Positions 45,430 to 57,300 of a stretch of 64,000 nucleotides of DNA are shown here, in pieces (position 1 is the first letter of the stretch; the number at the start of each line of letters is the position of its first letter). The translations under genes were made by a program, and so were the position numbers. Where the stretch lies: positions 19,305,031 to 19,369,030 of the forward strand of contig CM044957.1 of assembly GCA_024516035.1 (NCBI GenBank), read 5' to 3'. The notes beneath the pieces were generated by a model. The model worked only from the letters and a program-made list of their open reading frames with translations, made no database searches and was not told the origin of the DNA. Origin of the DNA: Bactericera cockerelli. Taxonomy: Eukaryota; Arthropoda; Insecta; Hemiptera; Triozidae.

Positions 45430-47260
45430 ACCTAATATTATAGTAGGCACCTGGATTGAAGACCATCTTGCTTTCGAATCATGATCAAAGTTACCAGCTC
45501 AGAAGCGTAAGAGGATACTGATCCTAAATGAAAAAGTTCGATTCTCATCAGATTCTGGTTGAATTTCTCATTTTGTATTTTCTCTAAAATCAAATTTTGA
45601 ATTTGCTCCTATCAAAATAAAGTAAAAGTAAACAACAACCAACAACAGTATAATAGCCGCAGGATGGTCAACGAATAATTCAATCGTGATCTTCATGATA
45701 GGCTGGGAATTTGAAGTCAAGATCCAGATTCCATCATGAGCAGTAATGAAATTTTCTTACAGCTTTACATAATTATACATGGATGACAGGACTACACTTT
45801 GTTTCAATCTCAAGACATGTCTGTGTGATAAGGTGATAACTCATGAGGTCTAGTTGGTTGTCAAGTAGGTAGCTACTAAGTTACTTTGACGTTATGAAAA
45901 CCTTTTCCTTCACTTGATCTGCGTTCAAATTCCGGGAGAGACGGAGTTTTTTGGTTCTGTTCCTTGGATGTAACAAGGTCAACTCTTACTTCGTGAGGAA
46001 AAATGAGTAGCTATTCGTATGTACTTCGAGAACTGCACAATGGCGGCAATACACATTCGAGTTTCTTAGGTTAATTACCCACTAAAGATATGACATAATA
46101 TCCCAAAGAAAGTGACTACCCTATTCAAATACACTTGAACCTTTGCTAAAGAAGATGAAGAAAAAACTACATTGTAAAAGAAGATTTTTTTATTAGGAAT
46201 TTAACCTACATAATTTAAAATCTATTTTACACAAACACTTATTTAAGTTTTACATTAAACAAAGTTTACATCACAAAATCACTCATTGTTACTACAGGGT
46301 TCGGCATTGACCAATGAACTGACCATGACCATGAACTATTCTGAAATGCCTATATTTTCAAAACTCAAGTTTCATAATGAATTTTTCTTTGATGGAATGC
46401 TAGAAAAGAGCAGCCATTTAATGTAGGTAATACTCACCATCCACGTTTTGAAGATCATATTACGGAGATGTTGTCTCCTTAAAGCAAACATGTATTCAAG
46501 AATAAATAATTTCTATGTTGAATAGAACTTTGGAGTTCTTGTAGGATTTTTTATTTTGACCCAAATTAAGATTACAATAAATCAAAGCTATCCCCAAAGA
46601 CTTTTCAGTAAACGCGATGCACAGCTTGACAGAATGTCTGAATTCATGCATTCTTCAACATATTCATGGTACGAGTATGTAATCTTCATGTAATTTTTAA
46701 AAAATGAATTTTTGAGTATTACAATAAATGGCATTTTGTTTTCTAGCATTCCATTAAAGAAATCATTTTGTAACTTCAGTTCTGAATATAAAGGCATTTC
46801 AGAATGGTTCATGATCAAAAGCGGACTCTGAATATGTATATGGGCCTGTACAATATACTTAATATAGGTACATATCTACTACAAAAGTTTTGCATGGGAT
46901 AGTCCCTAGCTTCAACGGCGCCATTATTCAGTAAATTTGTCTTTTTCGACTTGGGTACATGGAAAGGAATGTTTGAATTTCATTTCGATATTATCATATC
47001 GCGTTCTTTTTAATTTAACTATTGCTTAAAAAAAGTATCTCTGACGAGTATCACTTATGTACACATTGGTGCTATAACATTCGCACGGCTGAGGAACCCT
47101 GGAAAAATTTAGTTTTGCAGGTAATCAATATCAAATCTCCGTCATCCACAGTAAAGAAATAACTCCACGGGTCAGCATCGGACATGCCTATTCTAATTCT
47201 AATAGCCACAACGCCACGCCGCTAATACTTGAGACTGAGGATACCCTTTTCTAAAAGGTC
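45430..47260. other. intergenic, nothing recognised
   Basis: AT-rich sequence. One fragment, tctagcattccat..aaagaa.tcatt, occurs in inverted orientation at about 46375-46410 and 46735-46770, which suggests a decayed fold-back repeat. No gene seen. Confidence 0.4.
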
Positions 47261-47314
47261 CTTTGCCATTTATTTCCCTAGATCTTACATTAGATACTAG
47301 CAGCTATGGTCAGA

Positions 47315-47318
<4 letters not shown>

Positions 47319-47359
<41 letters not shown>

Positions 47360-47648
47360 TGAGTGTTTCACAGCCGTTTTTATTTCGTAGCCATGAAACA
47401 GGAGCTACTGTAGACGCTTGTGGTCTGTGTTGTAGCCTGCCCATCCCGTAGTATGCCTCCCCTCTGATGGGCGAGAAGTGACACAATACTTCCCATTTAG
47501 GTGCTGGGTCAACACGAGCGCACCGGAAGGTATCCCTTACAAACAATTGTAACCAAATCAAGAATACAAATTTTTGTCGGCACGGGGGATCGAACCCGGG
47601 ACCTTCCGCATGGCAAGCGAGTGCTTAACCACTGAGCTAAAAGCGAGT
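47319..47648 (-). mobile_element. tRNA-derived SINE (family C), full length
   Basis: On the minus strand: tRNA-like head TAGCTCAGTGGTTAAGCACT ... GGTTCGATCCCCCG, body, tail gtttcatggctacgaaataa and a poly-A of more than 30 (T run 47319-47354). The long clean poly-A suggests recent insertion. Confidence 0.9.
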
Positions 47649-47708
47649 CTTCAGTTGGGAATATCTTCTACTGTCAGTAGAGATACCTGTTGATAATATT
47701 TATTGTAA

Positions 47709-48008
47709 TAATTTTTTTTTTTTTTTATTGAAGTAATATTTAATATTCAACATTTGTCATACTCAGTCATCATAAAATAAAAATAATAATTATACATAAA
47801 AATGAGGTATCCCCGCTCCATCTTCATAAGGTAAGCTTCTTATTAGTCTTCTTGCTCCTCTTATTCTTAATCCAACTGCTCTTATTATAGACATTTGCCC
47901 TTGGGCTTTCAACCAAGATAGTATTTGGGAATACGGTTTGTTCCATTTTGTTGAAAGGTTGAATGACAATCTCCTCACATATGCGTCATATTCTTTGTGG
48001 AGCACACC
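47709..48008 (-). mobile_element. LINE 3' end, truncated
   Basis: The minus-strand frame MLHKEYDAYVRRLSFNLSTK, WNKPYSQILSWLKAQGQMSI, IRAVGLRIRGAR followed by an AT-rich tail and poly-A. The wording (Y.R.LS.+L..KW...YS.ILSWL+.Q..++I+RA..L+.RG.R) is one I associate with the C-terminus of LINE polyproteins in aquatic invertebrates and arthropods. The 5' part is missing. Confidence 0.55.
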
Positions 48009-48352
48009 TTCTACGGTACAGACTAGTGGTGTGAACGAAATTGTAATAAATACATCCTCAAGATAAATACAACCTAACTACATTAAAATACTCAAGTACT
48101 TTAATTAATATGTTCTTTCCCTGCTATTAATTTAATGAGGTATTATTCATTTCTGATTATTGTTGTTGTGGGAATTTCTCTATGACCAATTCCCCGGGGT
48201 AAAGTATTTCTCATTTGTAAAAGCTTTTCGTGTGATGGTCACACTAGTTTATTTATAAAATCTAGATACCTACCTATATTATAGTAAAATTTCTACAAAT
48301 TATGTACATGAAAATCTTGGTTATGTTGTTAAGTCCAACAATAATAAGTCAA

Positions 48353-51300
48353 TTATAAAATAAATTGGTAGCTCCCGAGACATGAATGAGAGTGAAGATG
48401 ATGTCTGGTCCTGAGCAATGATAGTACCGATACTAATGGAAGATACCACTGAAATATCCCTGGATGATGTCTGCTGCTGCCACTGTGCTGATCTGAAATC
48501 ATTACAATAACATTGCAGGTATAATCATTTATAGACTTAAATAATACAGAAAATGATGAGAACAGTGTAATTTAGGGTCTTTTTCTTTGTAATGATATAT
48601 AACGTTCAGTACTTAAGGGACTGTTGTCAATGACTCACGAATGTCTCATTGCAATGATATATACATATACATACCTAGATTAACCGTCAGTCTGGTAATC
48701 CGCGGGTTATGCTTCCATTTCGAATTTGACCACGTAACAATACGTCTTGTTCTTACTGCTGAATTAATGGGACTCATTAATCTTCGGGCAATATAAGTAA
48801 GACGATATTATTATTATCATTATTACTCTCCTAACTCACCTGACCCCCACTGGGAGCGCTGAAGCTGGTTGGTTCTAACTCACCTGACCCCCACTGGGAA
48901 CGCTGAAGCTGGTTGGTTCTCCTCACATCCTCGTCCGTGACAAAGTGGGAGCTCTCCCCCAGCACCCCTATGTTGTACACCTTGATGACCCCCTCGCTGC
49001 CCCCCAGGGTGTTCTTCCCGTTGCACTGGTAGGAGCCAAAGTCCTGGGGGGAGAGGGAGCGGATGAGCAGCCGGAGGTAGAACTTGTAGGAGGAGAACTT
49101 GCTCGTCTCCATGTGAAAGCGTGGGCCTGGAGAGATAGACGAGAAGTCAATGTGAATGAGGTGAAACTTGTTATATTTGGGATCACAAGTTTCACCATTT
49201 CCTCATTTAAAATGTTAAAACATTTTAAATTTTAAATCCCCATAATAATATGCAAAATCTAAACTAACGTCCTTCAAACCAAGCTCCTTGGTGAATAAAA
49301 GCGGTTTTTTTTTATGTGAACGAAAAGCCTGACCGAGACCGCTCGGTCAACTCTGGTCAACCAAGATTTGAAGAATAAAAAAAAGTGATTTTGGGACTCT
49401 GTTTTATTTACATTTTCGGTGTGTGTTTACATTTTGCTTTTGAAATGAAAATGAAAACAAGCGACTGTTGTATTTCATTTTGATTTTATTCAATTAATCA
49501 AATTCCATTGGACCTTAAATGGCTTAAACTTTAATTACCCAACAATCTACATATGTATATGAAAACCCCAATCTCATAAAAAAACTGATTACCTATGTGA
49601 CCATGTAATATGAATAAAATAAAATTATAACCAGCACTAAATAAAGATACAGGAATCAGTAGAGAATAAAAAGTCAAGAGAAAAGAAAATGTCTAAACTT
49701 AATGCGTAGGTAGGTGTCTCAATAAAACTCTTCACATACCTAACAGGGAGTTTTGAAAAAAAAAAAAAAAAAAAAAAATGGGTGAAAAAAAAATAATAAT
49801 ATTATGATTTTTTATCCACTTCTTCTTCTTCTTACCGAACCAAAACCCATGACCGAACGAACGAGCCGGTCCACTTTGGTCAGGATTTTTCGGTCCGGTC
49901 AAATAAAAAAAAGTGAATTTCAGTGACCAGGTCAGCTTCGGTTCGCTTCGTTCACATAAAAAAAACCGCTTTAAGTAAACACTTTTGTCTCTTCAGAAGG
50001 TTGGAGGTTCGATTCTGAACTTGAATAATTACATTCCGAGATAACGCTAGCAGATAACATAGTTCCAGGGTTAGCCAGAGTCGATGGCACGTTGAATACA
50101 TCAGTTCTCATGCTGGCACTGAAGTGCAACGTGCAGCTTAGTTGGGAAATTAATGGATATTTGAGACGATAAGAATTATTCAACCCTTTTCTCATCCACT
50201 GTATTACCCACCTTCGTGAATGAGGCTCCCATTCTCGAAGGTCCAGAATGTGATGGGTTTGGGGAAGGACTCCACATGGCAGTCCAATGTGAGAGGAGCC
50301 CCTGACCTGGCACCGATCAGCTGACTGGGTATCACGATCATTGGTGGAACTGAAATTCAGAATTTCGTAATTTACCAAAGTTATCATATTTGTGTTTCAT
50401 GATATCACAACTACTCAAAATCGATTTACTAAATCTACGCTGAATCTGGGATTTGAACCATACCGAACTCCTGGTTATAGGTCCGTCGTCTTTCAATCAA
50501 GCTATTGAGGTCGGTTTGTAATTTACCATTTAGGGCGGAATTAATAGACAAATTCTATACCACGAGTCATTGGTAAGCGTCGGTTTTCCCTATCTCGCAC
50601 AGTACGCAATCCGTGACTTAACGCCACAGAGGTATTACAAAAACGTATATTAATTCCGCCCTTAGTATACCTACCGTAGAAATTATACTCTCCTAGCATT
50701 AAAATAATTTGTACACCAACAAAACTAGGTACCTACCTACATAAATAAATGTAGGTAAAAGTGAAAACAGCACTTCACTGGATGAAAGGCTTCACTTATG
50801 ATAGAGCGCGATATCGTGTGTCCATTGCAGTTTACCTCCACGGTTGGCGGGAATTGCGGGAAATCAAAAGAGTTTTTTGACAAAATTCAGTATTTGAAAT
50901 TTTCTCAATTTGTTGAGTTGTACCGGTTCTGGTTAATCTCTTTTGATCACCGAATTAAGTAGTCAAGCAACGTCCAGCGAGGTGAAGACTTTGTGATCCT
51001 GGCATTCTGGCCCAACCCTGGCTGGGTGAGGTCAATGTGGGTAGCAGGTTTGTAAGTTTCCTGCGAATGAGAGGGCAAATAATACCAAGATATAGGCTAG
51101 AACAGCCATCTTCAGTTAAAAGAACTTGGTGCTTAATCAATAAAAATAAATACTACTACTAAAATTTTTCTCAATTTTCTGTTGAATTGCACTGGTTCTC
51201 GTTAATCTCTTTTGAACACCAAAGTTTAGTAGTTAAGCATTGTCCAGCGAGGTGAAGACTTAATGATGCTGGCATTCCGGCCCAACCCAGGCTGGGTGAG

Positions 51301-54300
51301 GTTTATGTCGGTAGCATGTTTGTGAATTTCCTGCAAATGGAGGGTATGGGATGACCTAGTTCTTGAAAGGGACGTAAAACCCCAGTTAATAATAATAAAA
51401 TTAATATTTTCTCAACTTTCAGAATTTTCATTCCAAATTTCCAAAGCTGTTTAAGGCCAAATTATCAGATCAATTTCACCATTAATCAATTAATTATTTA
51501 GTACAAGAAGAGGAGACCCTAAATTTATGAAACTTTTAGAGGTGAAGTATTGAATTTCTAAGGTTGCACAGTACTTGTACTGCATTAATTAAAATAGAAA
51601 TCCTGAAGCAAGTGAGTAGAGAAACGGACATGACAAGAATATAAACACAGTCATGTCTTATCGGGTTATTTTCTCACATATACTACTTAATTTATATTAT
51701 CATATCATGCCAACTTCCCCGCTAATTTTGACTGAATGGAAACACATCAATAAAATATGAGATTGGGCCATATTTATAAAATGGAGCAATTGCTCGTGAA
51801 CAGATCCTTAAAGTAAAAGCAAATTCTCTTTTTTGTATTCATAACCATTTGCTTTTGTCCACAAGCAATAGCCATAATCTTAAAAGGAAAAGCTCAACTT
51901 ATTGAATATCCAAGTTCCTTTTACTTCCAAAGAAGAAAAAGCTTTTGCTGTAAAGTAAAAGCTTTTACTCCCAAATCTTTATGAATAACAACTGAAGCAA
52001 TTATTACAAAATTTGCAAAGAAAACCTATTGCTTTGTCTTATGAATATGACCCAATATCTCTTCATTTCAACATGAAAATATCATCATAGTGTATGCCAT
52101 AATTTGTCTCTCAACTTATTGTTCCATAAAATTAAATTGAAAATTTATTGCACACAACTCAGTACATTGCAGGTACCTGGCACACAAACCACAACTTTTC
52201 TCTCAAATTTGAATTCTAAGCTAGTTTAGTGAAGAAGAGAGAAAAAAATATCTTGAATTATTTTTTATTATTTTATTTTGGCTGGTTTTATGTTTCTAAA
52301 ACCATTGTTTCCCAGTCTGAGTTGAGGAGGAATACAAGCAGAATACTGTTTTTTTTTATGTTAACAATGGACAAATCCCTAAACCAGGAAGGTTACTAAG
52401 TCCAAGGTCCACACCTCAGCATGGAATCTTGTATAAATTCTACATCATCTCTGCGGGTTATTCAAACTTTGTTAAAATATTGAAAACTCTTATGAGAAAG
52501 ATGACAGTTGACCTGAATAAATCCAAACCATTCTAAATCATCAGTTTATTGTACATTGTACAGGCACTTAAAACAGACCAAAGTCCTGAAATTGATGTTT
52601 AACTTTTTGGTAAACTTATGTATTCCCACAACATGACAACAGTTTTAACCAAGGCTTGTGATAAGTTGGTAGTCTTTGCATATGTACCTGGTTATCAATA
52701 ATAAAGTAATCATTATTAATTTTGTTGTTGCAGGGGATCTCCAAATTGTCCAAAGAACTTTCTTGCTGTTTGGTTTTAATATCCAATCATTGGATTTTCT
52801 ATTCTTGAATATTTCAGAAATAAAAGAAAAAAAATTAATCACATAATTATCTGGAACTTGAACAGAACACACATAGTTTTTCAAGCTCAAGCATAATGTC
52901 AGTCTCATCTGAATGGAAACAGGTGATGTCTGAAATCCAGGACATCTTGGTTGACAATAGTGTTCAGTTATTCAAATATAGCTCAGGTTAGTATTATCAC
53001 CACCTTTGATCAGGCTTTGTTTATAATCTTTCTTGTATGAATTATGTTCATTGTACATAAATTTTGAAAATAAAGCTTGATCTGATTTTTTTTTTTTTAA
53101 ATAAAAAAAGCTTTTATAATACTTGACATAAGACTATTTTACAGCTTCAGTTTTCTATTTTCAGCTATTTGCTTTTTGAAACTAACTAAAAGGTTCTTTA
53201 TATTTTCAATTCATAAAAATAATTCAAGAGGTGTAATATTAATGAGATATCTCTCTGTATAAAACTCAAGTCTGTGCCAGTCTATCTATGTGTCTATGAG
53301 GATTTGTCTGTTACCAATACCATAGCCCAAATGGTAAGAGATATTAAAATTATCATGAGAATTGACCACCCCAAACACCACGATTTCTTAGCCTGAAAAA
53401 ATGTAAAAAGAAAAAAAAAGGCATGGCCATTCCTATTTGAAATTCAAATGGTGCTAACCTAATTTTAATCTTTTACAAACATATTTTGGGGCTGTCCTAT
53501 GAATACTGTTCATGTATTTCCTCTTTTTAGATACTGAGAAAACAGAAATGATGGAAAAAATGTCATCAGTAATGAAAGAAGTGTGTGAAATGAACAAAAA
53601 CTATGCTGATCAGAAGAAAGCCTTGCATTGGTGTCAGAACATACAGGACACAGAAGAAATGGATTATGAATCTGTAAGTAGTGGGTACTTTCTTTTAGCA
53701 TTATGCATGGTAATTCTAGTAAAAAAGGCTAATTCGACAAAGAGCTTCTTACTAATGTGAATTTTGTTTTATTCTTTTTGTAACTGTGTAACGATTTTTT
53801 TTCAATGCCTACAAACTCATGTTTATTTTTCACTTTTATTTCCATTCTTGCATGTTGATTTATATCATTGAACTAAATTAATCAAGCACAAATTGTAGTT
53901 TTCCAAGAAAACATAAAGGGTTGTGCTTTACTCAAGTATTTTAATTTTGATAAAATGATCTTATTGAACAAAATAAAAAAAAAAATTCTAATCATAACAG
54001 AGGGTTAAACAGAGTTTTCATTAAGAAAATACTTATCATGCTATTTTTCTTTTTAATTTTTAAGGAATACAAGAAAAAATTGGCAGAGATCAAGAAAGGG
54101 AAGAGTTACAAAGTGGAAAAGGATGAGCTGTTCAAAGGATTCAAGGATAGGGTTGATGATCTAACCAGTAGTAAGTTTTTTTCTTCTCTTTTTTGGTTTT
54201 AAGCTATTTTTCAAGTGTTACTAAACAATTATACTGTCCAGTCTCATTCCACAAATTCACCACTTCACCAGTACATCTCAAAAAAAAAAAGAACGCCTCC

Positions 54301-57300
54301 GAGAAACTATAGTGCTTATTTGCCCTTTTAAGATTTTCTATTATTATTATGTCTATAAAGTCTTATATTTTTATCTATATTTTGACTTTACTTGATAAAA
54401 TTAAATAATTAATTGCTTTTCATAAAACCTCTCATCAAAGATCTTGTGAGAGGGTTCATAATTATCATCTGTTATTATACGTTATCTCTGCTATTCCAGA
54501 TGATATGGAGGTGGAAGAGGGTGACATGAACTTCCTGGACCCTATCACAAAGCAAACCATGAAACACCCGGTGAAGAGTCAGACCTGTGGACATGTGTTT
54601 GACCGGGACAGCATCGACTCCATGTTCAAGGCTCGAGACCACTACATCAGGTATATTGATTTCCATCAATATACGAGCGGACCCTATACTATCTAATTAT
54701 AAATTTACCCTAACTATCAAAAAAATTAAACTATTAAACTTAATACTAATAAACAATTTTAAATATAACAATGTAAAAAAAAAAAAAAAAAAAAAAAAAA
54801 ACAGTTCTAAGTCAAATAAAACAGAGAATATGTGTTGCTCGTGCCAGTGCATTCCATCATGAAGTATAATAGAGTGGTGAGGGCATCACACAACTGTCCA
54901 TTACAGTTTAGGGTGATTTTCCAAAAAAAAATAATAATTTGTTTTAAAAAAAAAAATATTAATTTAACATCAAATCAAGTAAGAAAAGAAACTCATTTCT
55001 GACTCTCCAAGAGATTGCAAGTTGATGATCATACGCGAAGATTCATTTTTAAATTTCTTTTGATAGTTGAGTGACAAACTGTTAGCGAAAGCAAATTAAA
55101 ATACACTGCCAATTATGGACTCAATACTTCTTCGTGATGGGTTTACATTGTATACACTTGGCAATTTTGAGATTTTATACTGAATCACATGTATCTCCAA
55201 AAGTTTTTAACCGATTCTCTTCAAATTTGCGTTATAAATATCGCAGTATACCGTTTTTTCTACATTCTAGATTCTATGAAAAATTCTGTATCGGCAAGTC
55301 GTAGATCTTATTTTTGCACTTTTTGGGCCAAATTTTCGCGGTTCCTTAAATATCAAGCCTCAAGTATAAATAATTTTATTCAATAAAAAATAAATATATA
55401 CTATGTAAAACGCTAATACGCATATACTTACAAAATTACATCGAAATCGGGGGTACCGTTCACCAGAAATAAGAATTTAAGTAAAAAGTTAGAGGTCAGG
55501 AACATGGTATCTCCAAGAATCGCTTGTGCAAAGTTGATGAATTTAAAATGGGACCGTCTACAATACTTCTGAGTAATTTCTGAGATTTGCGTGTTACAAG
55601 GAATGCCAGACTGTCCGACGGACCGAGGTTATGAAACAAACGTCGAAAAAAAAAAAAAAAAAAAAAAATTGTAATCGGAGCAGAAAGATATTTTTTACTT
55701 CATAAGCGAACACAGTACTTCCGTTTCTAATAACCATCGGAAGTAATAGATTATAATAATGGTACATGTCAATTTGTTTAAACAGGTGTCCATACGTAGG
55801 TTGTCCGAACAAACTAACAAAGAAAGACATCCATGAGAACCAGCAGCTGACCCAGAAGTTTGAAAGATTCCTCAATTCTCAGACCCAGAACAAGTGAATC
55901 AGACTGGGTGAGTGCGGAACTTAATATCGTAAAGGAGGATACAATACAAGAGAGAATTCCTCCCAACACTTCGGTTCCTTTAACATGTTAAGACCTTTTA
56001 AGTATCTATCAAGCATGTTTGTGTTATTTCAAGCATGTTTCTGTTGTAAAATTACTCTTTGTTACTTTTATACCTACTATTCTATTTAAAATTTACCTGT
56101 TTGTTTAATATGTTTTTAATAATAAAAAAAAAACTAAAAAATATTCAGACAGATTATTGCGATTGCTATATCGCGACAAAGTAAACTTGGAATACTAGCT
56201 TTAACTTCTAAAAACCATTTTATTAAAACTTTGTACGGTAACCAATCCTTATCATATTTGACTTTTCACTGATAAAATACATGGTAAACACGACTGGCTA
56301 GTTTGTAATACGTACGATGAAATGATAGTCTTATCTTTTAACTTTAGGGAAAGAGTTAAATTACTGCCCTATGAATAGGACAAGAATTTGTTCCCACATT
56401 AATAGAATTTCTCCTTCTCTTTGGTATGATGTAACATCAACATTTGAAATTCTGAATATTCACTTTTTAAACACTGTTGTTCGGTGTTTTGTATTTAAAA
56501 TTAAAGTATGTAAATAAACAAAAAATAAACGAATAGTTGTACACTTGTACAGTCTTTATGATGAGAGTGAAAGTACATTTTTATTTAGTCGTCACAGTCA
56601 TTACAGAGGTCATGTCAACAAAGTTCCTGAATCAGTTGTAAAAAATAGGTAGGCTCCAATAAAATTTCAGTTAACAATGAAACTAATTTTTAATCATATT
56701 TTATTATGGAATCCCCCAAAAGTATGAAATAACGTAAAACATGAATATGAATTCCTATTTAAAAAAAATATAATCTACGAGCTTGATTAATCATGACTTG
56801 AAAAAGCAAAAAGCACCAGCATGTTGAGACAATTCCCTAGTGACTCTTTGTTGACAGCATCAAAAGTCACCGCAAAGAGGGTTCCTTATGAAATATTGAA
56901 ATGGTAAGAAAAAAATTGCGAGAAAAGTATCCCCCGGGGCCTACACAGTGTACTGCTTTAAAAAACAGATTTGTTTTCTTTTAAAAAAAGAAAAACTGAA
57001 AATTATTTTGACAGCGAACGCTTGACGGGGTAAGATATTGTTCATGTCAGCTATTTCTGTCAATCAAGATGGTTCAGAATGAAGGTGATATACAGATCCG
57101 TTTTACTTGAGAGGGAATACATAGCGTCAAATGGAAAATAGACCTTTAGTCCCATATTCATTGACATCTTCTGTTGTTGTATGAGCTGTGTTATGTTTTC
57201 AGCAGTCTATCCAGTTCTTTGGCATTAGCTACATCGTTCAAATAAGCTACAACCACAGCAAGCAGAACAGCTGGTTGACAGACGGTATTGATATGCTCCA

